Program-made: the position numbers and the translations under genes
DNA from: Variovorax sp. OV700
GTDB lineage: Bacteria; Pseudomonadota; Gammaproteobacteria; Burkholderiales; Burkholderiaceae_C
Assembly: GCF_900099805.1 (NCBI RefSeq)
Contig: NZ_FNDR01000002.1
Span: 496,001 to 560,000, forward strand
Length of the DNA: 64,000 nt
Direction: 5' to 3'
The notes under the pieces: model-generated
What the model saw: the letters and a program-made list of their open reading frames with translations, nothing else
The model's database searches: none
What the model was told of the DNA's origin: nothing
In this document: positions 43,774 to 52,503 of the stretch, one piece after another
Layout of the letters: each line of letters begins with the position of its first letter
Numbering within the stretch: the stretch's first letter is position 1

Positions 43774-44309
43774 CCCTCACCCACGGCGCCGGACACGCAG
43801 AGCTGACGCTGCGCACGCGCGCGCTCGAAGCATTGTTCGACGGCATCGCGCGCTCCCGCATGGCCGGCCTGCCCTTCATGAACAGCGCACTGCGCGTGGA
43901 GGCTGTCGACTTCGCCCTCGAACCATCGCGCGGAAGCGATGAGTTGCAGGACACTGCGGAATCCGGCCATGCGGCCGGCGTGCTGGTGACGCCCTGGTTC
44001 ATGAACCTCGTGCGGTTCCCGCTCGTGCGCCGCGACACGCCGGCACAGGTAGGGACGAGCCGGCTGCGCAAGGTCGGACAGGAGCAGTTCGCCTTCACCG
44101 GCGCGCACGAAGACGCCTTCGGAACGTTCGAGGCCTGCTCGCTGTTCTCGCCCGTGTTCGAGTTCGCAGCGCAGGCCGATGCGATCGCCACCGCCTCGGC
44201 GCTGCTGGCGCAGCTGCACCAGCGCGTCGTTGCCCGGGCGGAGCCCGGGGCGCCGGCGCGGCGCAGCTTCCTGCTCGGCCGCGGTGGCATGCAGAGGCAA
44301 ACCCCGTGA
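43770..44309 (+). CDS. hoxT: HoxT/HupJ maturation protein
   Basis: 179 residues. Seen: RMAGLPFMNSALRVEAVDF near the start and VTPWFMNLVRFPLV, conserved in the [NiFe]-hydrogenase assembly chaperone HybE/HupJ family, and FEACSLFSPVFEFA near 120. It is thought to guide assembly of the precursor subunits. It overlaps both hoxR and hoxV by 4 bases. Confidence 0.92.
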   Translation: MTLTHGAGHAELTLRTRALEALFDGIARSRMAGLPFMNSALRVEAVDFALEPSRGSDELQDTAESGHAAGVLVTPWFMNLVRFPLVRRDTPAQVGTSRLRKVGQEQFAFTGAHEDAFGTFEACSLFSPVFEFAAQADAIATASALLAQLHQRVVARAEPGAPARRSFLLGRGGMQRQTP

Positions 44310-45439
44310 CCACAATCCAGTCCCTTGCCGGCACGCTGCAGGTGCGGCCGGGCCTGCAGCGCCCGCACAACCTGGCCAGCGACCGCCGTGCGCTCGCCGG
44401 CGTGCTGCTCGCGGGCCGGTCCCCGGCCGAGGCGCCGCACCTTCTGGCCAGCTTGTTCACCCTGTGCGGCCATGCGCATCTCCTGTGCGCCACGCTGGCG
44501 CTGGCCGCGGCGCAAGGGCAGGACACATCCGCATCGACTGCGCAGCGGCGCGCGCTGCGCCGGGAGACGGCGCGCGATCACGCCTTGCGCATCGGCCTGG
44601 ACTGGCCGGTCGAGCTGTACGTACCGGGGGCGCTGCCGGCCTGGGCCGACAGCAGCCACAGGTCCTTGCGGGGCTGTCCCTGGCTGGCCGAAGCGCCGCG
44701 CCCGGAAGGCGACGGCACCGCCTGGCTTGCGGATCTGCTGGGCACCTCGCCGCTCGCCTGGCTGGCGCTGTGGGAACGCGAGCCTGCGGAATGGCTCGCG
44801 CAATGGTGCGAGCGCGAGCGCGGCTGGCTCCCTGCGCTGCTGCACGCCTGCGCGCCCCTCGCGAACCGCGTCCTGCAGCCAGCGCCGCCGCTGCGGGTGC
44901 ACGGCAGCCCGTCCGACCTGTGCGCGTTCGCAGCCGGCCTGGGCACCGCCTTCGAAGCCACTGCGCCCACCTGGCGCGGCCAATGCGCCGAGACCGGAAC
45001 CTGGACCCGCCTGCACGAGTCGCGCGCCGAGTTGCCCGCGAGCGCATGGGAGCGGTTCGGCGCCCGCATTGCCGACCTGGTGCGCCTTTCACTGCCGGAT
45101 GCATCTGGGCGCGGCGGCGCCGGGTGGCTCGCCGCGGGCGCACTGCAGACCGGCATCGGTGAAGGGCTGGCATGGGTCGAAACGGCACGCGGCCTGCTGA
45201 TCCATCGCGCGCGCATCGACGGGCGGCCCGCTGATCGGCGCGTGGCCGGCTACGACGTCGTGGCCCCGACCGACTGGAACTTTCACCGCCTCGGTGTCGT
45301 GGCACATGCACTCGAGCGCGTGCCGGCGGAGGGCCGCGAAGCCGGGGCATTGCTGCGCATCCTGATGGCCGCGTACGATCCGTGCGTGCGCTTCGCGGTC
45401 GAGTCGCGCACAGTCAACGCGGAGTTGCCCCATGCATGA
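44306..45439 (+). CDS. hoxV: HoxV/HupK scaffold protein
   Basis: 377 residues, distantly like the hydrogenase large subunit. Seen: a C-terminal YDPCVRFAVE in the place of the L2 motif DPCxxC with only one Cys kept, and YDVVAPTDWNFH matching the large-subunit APTTWN segment. It is believed to hold the Fe(CN)2CO group on its way to HoxG. It overlaps hypA by 8 bases. Confidence 0.92.
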   Translation: MTTIQSLAGTLQVRPGLQRPHNLASDRRALAGVLLAGRSPAEAPHLLASLFTLCGHAHLLCATLALAAAQGQDTSASTAQRRALRRETARDHALRIGLDWPVELYVPGALPAWADSSHRSLRGCPWLAEAPRPEGDGTAWLADLLGTSPLAWLALWEREPAEWLAQWCERERGWLPALLHACAPLANRVLQPAPPLRVHGSPSDLCAFAAGLGTAFEATAPTWRGQCAETGTWTRLHESRAELPASAWERFGARIADLVRLSLPDASGRGGAGWLAAGALQTGIGEGLAWVETARGLLIHRARIDGRPADRRVAGYDVVAPTDWNFHRLGVVAHALERVPAEGREAGALLRILMAAYDPCVRFAVESRTVNAELPHA

Positions 45440-45779
45440 AGCCAGCCTGGCCGGCGGAATCCTGAAGCTCGTCGAAGACGCGGCACGCCGCGAGGGATTC
45501 CGTCGCGTGACCGCACTGCGGCTGGAGGCCGGCCAGCTCTCTGGCGTGGAGACGCGCGCCCTGCGCTTCGCGCTGGAAGCAATCGCACCTCGTACCTGCC
45601 TGGAGGGCGCCTCGATCGACATCCTCGAACCCCCCGGAACCGCATGGTGCATGCCCTGCGGCGCCACCGTCGAGATCATGCGGCGCGGCGACGCCTGTCC
45701 CCGCTGCCGCAGCCATCAGCTTCAGGCCACGGGCGGCACCGAGCTGCGCGTGCTCGAATTGCAAGTCGAAGATTCATAA
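45432..45779 (+). CDS. hypA: Nickel insertion protein HypA
   Basis: 115 residues. Seen: MHEASLAGGIL with the nickel-binding His2 at the start, and a zinc finger with CMPCG and CPRC. It delivers nickel with HypB to the large subunit. The 12-base gap to hypB keeps the two together. Confidence 0.95.
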   Translation: MHEASLAGGILKLVEDAARREGFRRVTALRLEAGQLSGVETRALRFALEAIAPRTCLEGASIDILEPPGTAWCMPCGATVEIMRRGDACPRCRSHQLQATGGTELRVLELQVEDS

Positions 45780-45791
45780 GGAGACTCCACC

Positions 45792-46661
45792 ATGTGTGTC
45801 GTTTGCGGATGCGCCGAGATCGATCACGATCACGATCACGATCACGGCCATGATCATGGGCACGTTCATGGGCACGTTCATGGGCACGTTCATGCGCCCC
45901 GGGGCGACCTGCACTTCGGTGCCGGCGCCGCGCGCGTGTCGGTGCCGGGCCTGAGCCAGGAGCGCACGATTCGGCTGGAAGCCGACATCCTGGGCGAGAA
46001 CAACCGCATTGCCGCGCGCAACCGCAGCCACTTCGCCGCGCACCGCGTGAATGCGCTCAACCTGCTGTCCAGCCCCGGATCGGGCAAGACCACCCTGCTG
46101 TGCGCCACCATCGACGCGCTGCGGGCGCGCCATCCTGCCATGGCCATTTCGGTCATCGAAGGCGACCAGCAGACGAACTTCGACGCCGAGCGCATCCGCG
46201 CGACCGGCGTCCCGGCCATCCAGGTGAACACCGGCAAGGGCTGCCATCTGGACGCCCCGATGATCGAACAGGCCTTCGCGCAGCTGCACCACCATGCACA
46301 TGGTTCTTCACATGTGGACGAGCGCAGCCTGCTGTTCATCGAGAACGTCGGCAATCTGGTCTGTCCGGCCCTCTGGGACCTCGGCGAGGCCGCCAAAGTG
46401 GTGCTGCTGTCGGTCACCGAGGGCGAGGACAAGCCGCTCAAATACCCGGACATGTTCGCGGCCGCCCAGCTGATGGTGCTCACAAAGACCGACCTGCTGC
46501 CGCACCTGCGCTTCGATGTCGCCCGCTGCATCGAAGGCGCGCGCCACGTGAACCCGGCCATCGAGGTCATCCAGTTGTCGGCGACCAGCGGTGAAGGCAT
46601 GGGTGCCTGGCTCGATTGGCTCGCCGATGCGGGTAGTGACACCCGCCACCTCGAGCACTGA
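45792..46661 (+). CDS. hypB: Nickel-storing GTPase HypB
   Basis: 289 residues. Seen: MCVVCGC nickel site, a His/Asp-rich stretch at about 12-42 ([10 protein letters not shown], then repeated GHVH) that can store nickel, then the GTPase domain: [16 protein letters not shown] (P-loop), [35 protein letters not shown]. The start follows AAGGAGACTCCACC. The His stretch comes from 12-base DNA repeats and may vary in length between strains. Confidence 0.95.
   Translation: MCVVCGCAEIDHDHDHDHGHDHGHVHGHVHGHVHAPRGDLHFGAGAARVSVPGLSQERTIRLEADILGENNRIAARNRSHFAAHRVNALNLLSSPGSGKTTLLCATIDALRARHPAMAISVIEGDQQTNFDAERIRATGVPAIQVNTGKGCHLDAPMIEQAFAQLHHHAHGSSHVDERSLLFIENVGNLVCPALWDLGEAAKVVLLSVTEGEDKPLKYPDMFAAAQLMVLTKTDLLPHLRFDVARCIEGARHVNPAIEVIQLSATSGEGMGAWLDWLADAGSDTRHLEH
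45858..45893. repeat. 12-bp tandem repeat inside hypB
   Basis: Three perfect copies of GGGCACGTTCAT, coding for GHVH units of the His-rich region, preceded by GATCAC repeats. In-frame slippage would change the number of nickel-binding histidines without breaking the gene. Confidence 0.8.
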
Positions 46662-46666
46662 AGCCG

Positions 46667-47815
46667 ATGAACCAGCCGCTTCCCGCCGTGCTGGCCACCG
46701 GGGCCTGGCTCAAGAACACCGCATGTCTGCTCGATCATGGGCAGGTGCGCTGGTCTTCATTGCATGGCGACCTGCAGGATCCCGCGGCCTGCCGCCAACT
46801 CGAGGCCTCGCTTCGGACACTCGCAGGCGAGGCGCGGGCGCCGGTGGTGGCCGTGGCGCATGACCTGCATCCCGACTTCTACAGCACGCGCATCGCCGTC
46901 GCCCTGGCGGACGAATGGGGCGTGCCGGCCATTGCGGTGCAACACCACCATGCGCACATCGCGGCGGTGATGGCCGAACACGGCCTGGACGAACCCGTCA
47001 TCGGCCTTGCGCTCGACGGCGTCGGACTCGGCACCGACGGCACCGCCTGGGGCGGCGAACTGCTACGCGTCAGCGGCCACGGCTGGGAGCGCCTGGGAAG
47101 CCTGTGGCCGCTGGGGCTACCCGGCGGCGATGCCGCGGCACGCGAGCCTTGGCGCATGGCGGCGTCCGCCCTGCACGCGCTCGGTGCCGGTGACCGGATT
47201 GCCGCGCGCTTTGCGCCGAGCGTCGGGCCTGGCCTGGCCGCCGGCGTGCAGCGCATGCTCGCGACCGGATTGAATTGCCCGACCACAAGCAGCGCGGGAC
47301 GCTGGTTCGATGCGGCCGCCGGTGCCCTGGGCTTGAGCATTCGGCAGGCGCACGAAGCCGAGGCCGCGATGGCCCTTGAAGCGGCGGCCGCACGCTGGCT
47401 CGCCCGGCACGACATCATGGAAACCGCCATCTGGCCCGAGACCCACGACCTGCGGCATCTCGATCTTCGGCCGCTGCTGGCGCAATTGTTCGCCTGGCCC
47501 GAGCCGCAGCGCAATGCCGACGAAGCGGCCGCCTGGTTCCACATCCTGCTGGCGCAGGGCCTGGCCGGCTGGGCCGCCGCCGCGGCGCGCCAGACCGGAT
47601 GCCGCACCGTCTGCCTGGGCGGCGGCTGCTTCTTCAATGCGATCTTGCGCAGCCGCGTGACGCAGGCGCTCCAGGCACACGGCCTTCGCGCAGTGTCGGC
47701 CGAAGCCATCGGTTGCGGCGACGCGGCCCTGGCGCTGGGCCAGGCCTGGGTCGCCGCCCATGGCCTGTGCAACGCACCCTCCCCCACCTCACGAGAAGCC
47801 ATGCCATGTGCCTAG
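46667..47815 (+). CDS. hypF: HypF1-type (short) carbamoyltransferase for cyanide ligand synthesis
   Basis: 382 residues, about half the usual HypF. Only the C-terminal Kae1-like part is present: VVAVAHDLHPDFYSTRIA, IAVQHHHAHIAAVMAEHG (metal-binding His), GLALDGVGLGTDGTAWGGE, TSSAGRWFDAAAGALGL and VCLGGGCFFNAILR. The N-terminal acylphosphatase, zinc-finger and YrdC domains of full HypF are missing, as in HypF1 of Cupriavidus, which is functional. It supplies carbamoyl groups to HypE. It overlaps hypC by 10 bases. Confidence 0.93.
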   Translation: MNQPLPAVLATGAWLKNTACLLDHGQVRWSSLHGDLQDPAACRQLEASLRTLAGEARAPVVAVAHDLHPDFYSTRIAVALADEWGVPAIAVQHHHAHIAAVMAEHGLDEPVIGLALDGVGLGTDGTAWGGELLRVSGHGWERLGSLWPLGLPGGDAAAREPWRMAASALHALGAGDRIAARFAPSVGPGLAAGVQRMLATGLNCPTTSSAGRWFDAAAGALGLSIRQAHEAEAAMALEAAAARWLARHDIMETAIWPETHDLRHLDLRPLLAQLFAWPEPQRNADEAAAWFHILLAQGLAGWAAAAARQTGCRTVCLGGGCFFNAILRSRVTQALQAHGLRAVSAEAIGCGDAALALGQAWVAAHGLCNAPSPTSREAMPCA

Positions 47816-48051
47816 CCATTCCCACCCAATTGATCGAACTGCGTCCAGGCGCGCTGGGGCTGGTCGAACTCGGCGGCATCCGCAAGGAAATCTCGGTCGC
47901 ACTGGTGCCCGACGCGGTGGTCGGCGACTACGTGATTGTGCACGTCGGCCACGCCATCGGCCGGATCGATCCCGAGGAGGCCCAGCGCACGCTGGCCATG
48001 TTCGGCAGCCTGGCCCAGCTCGCCGCAACCAATGAGGCGGCCCTGCCATGA
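47806..48051 (+). CDS. hypC: Hydrogenase maturation chaperone HypC
   Basis: 81 residues. Seen: MCLAIPTQLIEL with Cys2, the beta-barrel LGLVELGGIRKEISVALVPD, and VGDYVIVHVGHAIGRIDPEEAQ. With HypD it carries the iron while CN and CO are attached. It overlaps the preceding and following genes, so translation is coupled. Confidence 0.95.
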   Translation: MCLAIPTQLIELRPGALGLVELGGIRKEISVALVPDAVVGDYVIVHVGHAIGRIDPEEAQRTLAMFGSLAQLAATNEAALP

Positions 48052-49196
48052 AATACATCGACGAATTCCGCGATGGCGCCATCGCGAAGAAGATCCAGGC
48101 CCGTCTGCACGCAGAGGCGCAGCCCGGCCGGCAGTACAGCTTCATGGAGTTCTGCGGCGGCCACACGCACGCGATCTCGCGCTACGGCATCGGCGAGCTG
48201 CTGCCGCACAACGTGCGCATGATCCATGGTCCGGGATGCCCGGTGTGCGTGCTGCCGATCGGGCGCATCGACCTGGCGATCAGGCTCGCGCTCGAGCGTG
48301 GCGCCATCGTCTGCACCTACGGCGACACGATGCGTGTTCCGGCCTCCGGCGGCCTCTCGCTGGTGCGCGCGAAGGCCCGCGGAGGCGACATCCGCATGGT
48401 GTATTCCGGCGCCGACGCGCTCGAGATCGCGCGCCGCGAGCCCGGCCGCGAAGTGGTGTTCTTCGCCATCGGCTTCGAGACCACCACGCCGCCGACCGCG
48501 CTGACGATACGCACCGCGCAGCAAGAAGGACTGAAGAACTTCAGCGTGCTGTGCTGCCATGTGCTGACGCCTTCGGCGATCACGCACATTCTCGAATCGC
48601 CCGAGGTCCGCCAATTCGGCACCGTGCCGATCGACGGCTTTGTCGGGCCGGCACACGTCAGCATCGTGATCGGTTCGGCGCCTTACGAGCATTTCGCCGA
48701 GGAATATCGCAAGCCGGTCGTGATTGCCGGCTTCGAGCCGCTCGACGTGATGCAGGCGGTGCTCATGCTCGTGCGGCAGGTCAACGAAGGCCGTGCCGAG
48801 GTCGAGAACGAATTCACCCGTGCGGTGAATCGCGACGGCAACCTGCACGCGCAGGCACTGGTCTCGCAGGTGTTCGAGCTGCGCAGCAGCTTCGAGTGGC
48901 GCGGCCTGGGCGAAGTGCCGTACAGCGCGCTGAAGATCCGCTCGGCGTTCGCGGAATTCGACGCCGAGCGCCGCTTCGGCCTGGGCTATCAGGCGGTGCC
49001 GGACAACAAGGCCTGCGAGTGCGGCGCGATCCTGCGCGGCGTCAAGAAGCCGACCGATTGCAAGATCTTCGGTACGGTCTGCACGCCGGAGAATCCGGTC
49101 GGCTCCTGCATGGTGTCGTCGGAGGGCGCATGCGCCGCGCACTACTCTTACGGGCGCTTCAAGGACATCGCGGTCAGGGTCGAGGTGGCCGCATGA
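48048..49196 (+). CDS. hypD: Fe(CN)2CO assembly protein HypD
   Basis: 382 residues. Seen: MEFCGGHTHAISRYGI (Cys of the active site), HGPGCPVCVLPIGRID near 62, a [4Fe-4S] cluster with C-terminal cysteines in CECGAILRGVKKPTDCKIFG and CTPENPVGSCMVSSEGACAAHY. It is the redox-active scaffold on which the iron group is built. Confidence 0.95.
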   Translation: MKYIDEFRDGAIAKKIQARLHAEAQPGRQYSFMEFCGGHTHAISRYGIGELLPHNVRMIHGPGCPVCVLPIGRIDLAIRLALERGAIVCTYGDTMRVPASGGLSLVRAKARGGDIRMVYSGADALEIARREPGREVVFFAIGFETTTPPTALTIRTAQQEGLKNFSVLCCHVLTPSAITHILESPEVRQFGTVPIDGFVGPAHVSIVIGSAPYEHFAEEYRKPVVIAGFEPLDVMQAVLMLVRQVNEGRAEVENEFTRAVNRDGNLHAQALVSQVFELRSSFEWRGLGEVPYSALKIRSAFAEFDAERRFGLGYQAVPDNKACECGAILRGVKKPTDCKIFGTVCTPENPVGSCMVSSEGACAAHYSYGRFKDIAVRVEVAA

Positions 49197-50236
49197 AGAA
49201 GGACTACATCCGCCCGCTCGACATCCGCAACGGACGCGTCGACATGGGCCACGGGGCCGGCGGGCGGGCCGCGGCGCAGCTGATCGAGGAGCTGTTTCTT
49301 GCCGCGTTCGACAACGAGTACCTTCGCCAGGGCGACGACGGCGCGGCGCTGGCGATGCCCGTGGGTGCCAGGCTCGTGATGGCCACCGACGGCCACGTCG
49401 TCTCGCCCTTGTTCTTTTCCGGAGGCGACGTCGGCTCGCTCTCGGTGCATGGCACGATCAATGACGTCGCGATGTGCGGCGCCACGCCGCTCTACCTCGC
49501 CGCAAGCTTCATTCTCGAAGAAGGCTTTCCGCTCGCCGACCTGAAGCGCATCGTCGATTCGATGGCCGCGGCCTCGCGCGCGGCCGGTGTGCCGGTGGTC
49601 ACCGGCGACACCAAGGTCGTCGAGAAGGGCAAGGGCGACGGCGTGTTCATCAGCACCACCGGCGTCGGCGTCGTCGCCACCGGCGTCCACATTTCGGGCG
49701 CGAACGCGCGCCCGGGCGATGCGGTGCTGCTCTCGGGCTCGATCGGCGAGCATGGCGTGGCGGTGCTGTCGAAGCGCGAGTCGCTGGATTTCGAAACCAC
49801 GGTCGTGTCCGACAGTGCCGCGCTGCATGGCCTGGTGGCGGCAATGCTCGCGGCTTCGGACGGCGTGCGCGTGCTGCGCGACCCGACGCGCGGCGGCCTC
49901 GCGACCACGCTGAACGAGATCGCGCGCCAGTCCGGCGTGGGCATGCTGCTCGACGAGGCGGCGATCCCGGTGCTGCCGCAGGTCGAGGCGGCTTGCGAGC
50001 TGCTCGGGCTCGATCCGCTCTATGTCGCCAACGAAGGCAAGCTGGTCGCGATCTGCGCGCCCGATGCCGCGGACGCCGTGCTGGCGGCCATGCGCGCGCA
50101 TCCGCTCGGCGCGAACGCCGTGCGCATCGGCAGCGTCACCGAGGATCCTCACCGCTTCGTGCAGATGGAAACCAGCTTCGGCGGCCGGCGCGTGGTCGAT
50201 TGGCTGAGCGGCGAGCAGTTGCCGCGCATCTGCTGA
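49193..50236 (+). CDS. hypE: Thiocyanate-forming protein HypE
   Basis: 347 residues, PurM-like. Seen: MGHGAGGRAAAQLIEELF, an ATP-binding region with VTGDTKVVEKGKGDG, DPTRGGLATTLNEIA and the C-terminal PRIC, whose last Cys is carbamoylated by HypF and dehydrated to thiocyanate to give the CN ligand. Start ATG 49193 overlaps the hypD stop. Confidence 0.95.
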   Translation: MKKDYIRPLDIRNGRVDMGHGAGGRAAAQLIEELFLAAFDNEYLRQGDDGAALAMPVGARLVMATDGHVVSPLFFSGGDVGSLSVHGTINDVAMCGATPLYLAASFILEEGFPLADLKRIVDSMAAASRAAGVPVVTGDTKVVEKGKGDGVFISTTGVGVVATGVHISGANARPGDAVLLSGSIGEHGVAVLSKRESLDFETTVVSDSAALHGLVAAMLAASDGVRVLRDPTRGGLATTLNEIARQSGVGMLLDEAAIPVLPQVEAACELLGLDPLYVANEGKLVAICAPDAADAVLAAMRAHPLGANAVRIGSVTEDPHRFVQMETSFGGRRVVDWLSGEQLPRIC

Positions 50237-50261
50237 AAGGCTGACTTGGCGCTTACCGACG

Positions 50262-50741
50262 ATGGACGACCAAGCCTCCAAGCGCATCTTCGCCAAGACA
50301 GAGGCTGGCCGTGCGGCGCTGGCCGAACGTTCGTCGGGCGGTCCGGCGCGAACGGCGCTGATCCTCGTCAACGGCCAGGACAGCGTGCAGGCGTTGCGCG
50401 CGAAGCTCGGGCCGGACGCCGACGTCCTGATCCGCGAACTGCACCAGCGCGGCCTGGTCGAACTCCTGCGGCCGGCGATTCAAGCCCCGGCTCCTCGGCC
50501 CATGCAGGCGCCGTCCTTCCCGCCGATCGACGAGTCCGATCGGCTCGAACCGTTGAAGCGCGAGGCGATCGCCCGGCTGGGGCCGCACTTCGGCCCCGAT
50601 GCCCCGATCGTCGCCGAAGCCCTCATGGCAGCCACTCAAGTCGCCGCCTACAACGCCGCGCTCGGCACGATCGAGGCACGGCTGGCGCTGTACCTGGGCA
50701 AGGCCGGCGCCGCGCAGGTGCTGGCCGGACTGCGTGGCTGA
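50262..50741 (+). CDS. Unrecognised protein between hypE and hypX
   Basis: 159 residues, no known family. Two parts: residues 1-70, with FAKTEAGRAALAERSSGGPARTALILVNGQDSVQALRAKLG and ELHQRGLVELL, which looks like a small winged helix; a Pro-rich link (about 73-87); and residues 95-158, three predicted helices (LKREAIARLGPHFGPDAPIVAEALM, then YNAALGTIEARLALYLG). It is spaced 25 bases after hypE and 1 base before hypX on the same strand, so it is transcribed with hydrogenase genes. Cupriavidus has no gene here. A DNA- or protein-binding role is a guess. Confidence 0.75.
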   Translation: MDDQASKRIFAKTEAGRAALAERSSGGPARTALILVNGQDSVQALRAKLGPDADVLIRELHQRGLVELLRPAIQAPAPRPMQAPSFPPIDESDRLEPLKREAIARLGPHFGPDAPIVAEALMAATQVAAYNAALGTIEARLALYLGKAGAAQVLAGLRG

Positions 50742-50742
50742 G

Positions 50743-52503
50743 ATGACGCCCGCCCCGCTGCGCATCCTGCTGTTGTGCCACAGCTTCAACAGCCTGAGCC
50801 AGCGTCTGTTCTGCGCGTTGCGCGCGCTGGGCCACGAGGTCTCGGTCGAGCTCGACATTGCCGACCGCGTCACCGAAGAGGCGATCGAGCTGTTCCGCCC
50901 CGCACTGGTGATCGCGCCGTTCCTGAAACGGCTGATCCAGCCCTCGGTGTGGCAGCGCCAGCCGTGCTTGATCGTGCACCCCGGGCCGGTCGGCGACCGG
51001 GGGCCCGCGGCGCTCGATTGGGCGGTGTGCGAAAGCCAGCCCGCCTGGGGCGTGACCGTGCTGCAGGCGAACGAGGCTTTCGACGCGGGCCCGGTGTGGG
51101 CGCACGCAGGCTTCGCGATGCGGGCGGCCGCCAAAGGCAGCCTGTACCGGCGCGAAGTGACCGAGGCGGCCGTTGATGCGGTGCTGCGCGCCGTGGCGAT
51201 GTGCGCGACCGGGGGCCCCGGCGGCGAGAGCCCGGCCCGGCCCACGGCTTCCACCTGGCGCGGCCCGCTGCCCCAAGCCGAGCGCTGTATCGACTGGTCG
51301 AAGGACAAAACGGCCACCGTGCTCGCGAAGATCCGCAGCGCCGACGGCCACCCCGGCGTGCAAGACGAGCTCTTCGGTCAGCCATGCCGTGTGTTCGATG
51401 CGCACGCAGCCGGCTCGAACGCACTCGGCATCTCGACGCCCGGCGCGTTGATCGGCCGGCGCGACGGGGCCGTGCTGCGCCGCACGACCGACGGCGCGGT
51501 GTGGATCGGCCAGGCCAGCCTTGCAAGCGCCTGTGGCGGCAAGGCTTTCAAGCTGCCCTGCGATCTTGCCTTCGGCGCAGCCTTCGAGGCGCTGCCCGCT
51601 TTGAACGTTCCTCTGGAGCGCGCGAGCGACGAATGGGGGGAGATCCGCTACCAGGAGTTCGGCGCCCCGGGCGCCCGCGTCGGCTGCCTGTCGTTCGAGT
51701 TCTACAACGGCGCGATGTCGACCGCGCAATGCCGTCGCCTTCTGGCCGCGTGGCGCGAGGCTGCGAAGCGCGACACGCGCGTGCTGCTGCTCGCCGGCGG
51801 CGCCGACTTCTTCAGCAACGGCATTCACCTGAACTGCATCGAGGCGGCCTCGTACCGCGAGGACGACAGCGCCGCCGACGAGTCGATGCGCAACATCGAG
51901 GCGATGGACGACCTGGCCGAGGCGGTCATCCGCACCACCGATCGGCTGACGATTGCGCTGCTACGCGGCAATGCCGGCGCCGGCGGGGCCTTTCTCGCGC
52001 TTGCCGCCGACGAAGTCTGGGCGCACCGCGGCGTGGTGCTGAACCCTCACTACAAGAACATGGGCAACCTCTACGGCTCGGAGTACTGGACCTACCTCCT
52101 GCCGCGCCGCCTCGGCGAAGAGGGTGCAGCCGCGCTGATGAAGGGCCGCCTTCCGCTGGGCGCGCCGCAAGCCCTTTCGATCGGGCTCATCGACCGGTGC
52201 ATGGACGTGGCGGCAACGGAGTTCGAGACACTGGCAATCACCCATGCGACGGCGCTGGCCGCGGCGCACAATGTCGAGCAAAGAATTGCCGCAAAGGCGC
52301 GGCGGCGCAGCGCCGACGAGAGCGCGCGCCCTCTCGCCGACTACCGCCTTCATGAGCTTTCACGCATGCATCGCAACTTCTACGGATTCGACCCGAGCTT
52401 TCATATCGCGCGGTATCACTTCGTCCACAGGCTGCCGATGGCGTGGACGCCTAGGCACCTGGCCCTGCACCGTGACGGCATGAACGCCGCGAGCGCCCGA
52501 TGA
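50743..52503 (+). CDS. hypX: HypX/HoxX, CO-ligand synthesis protein
   Basis: 586 residues. The N-terminal half is like formyltransferases (ILLLCHSFNSLSQRLFCAL, LIVHPGPVGDRGPAALDW); the C-terminal half is like enoyl-CoA hydratase (FEFYNGAMSTAQCRRL, LAGGADFFSNGIHLNCIEA, LRGNAGAGGAFLALAADEVWAH). HypX makes the active-site CO from formyl-tetrahydrofolate through formyl-CoA under aerobic conditions. The start ATG 50743 is next to the previous stop. It overlaps hoxA by 4 bases. Confidence 0.95.
   Translation: MTPAPLRILLLCHSFNSLSQRLFCALRALGHEVSVELDIADRVTEEAIELFRPALVIAPFLKRLIQPSVWQRQPCLIVHPGPVGDRGPAALDWAVCESQPAWGVTVLQANEAFDAGPVWAHAGFAMRAAAKGSLYRREVTEAAVDAVLRAVAMCATGGPGGESPARPTASTWRGPLPQAERCIDWSKDKTATVLAKIRSADGHPGVQDELFGQPCRVFDAHAAGSNALGISTPGALIGRRDGAVLRRTTDGAVWIGQASLASACGGKAFKLPCDLAFGAAFEALPALNVPLERASDEWGEIRYQEFGAPGARVGCLSFEFYNGAMSTAQCRRLLAAWREAAKRDTRVLLLAGGADFFSNGIHLNCIEAASYREDDSAADESMRNIEAMDDLAEAVIRTTDRLTIALLRGNAGAGGAFLALAADEVWAHRGVVLNPHYKNMGNLYGSEYWTYLLPRRLGEEGAAALMKGRLPLGAPQALSIGLIDRCMDVAATEFETLAITHATALAAAHNVEQRIAAKARRRSADESARPLADYRLHELSRMHRNFYGFDPSFHIARYHFVHRLPMAWTPRHLALHRDGMNAASAR

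Noticed and set aside
45822..45893. Short repeats in hypB as a possible CRISPR array
   Set aside because: The repeats are 6-12 bases, contiguous and in frame with a His-rich protein region; there are no spacers.
46667..47815. Truncated hypF read as a pseudogene
   Set aside because: The short form equals HypF1 of Cupriavidus, keeps its His motifs, and is tightly coupled to hypC.
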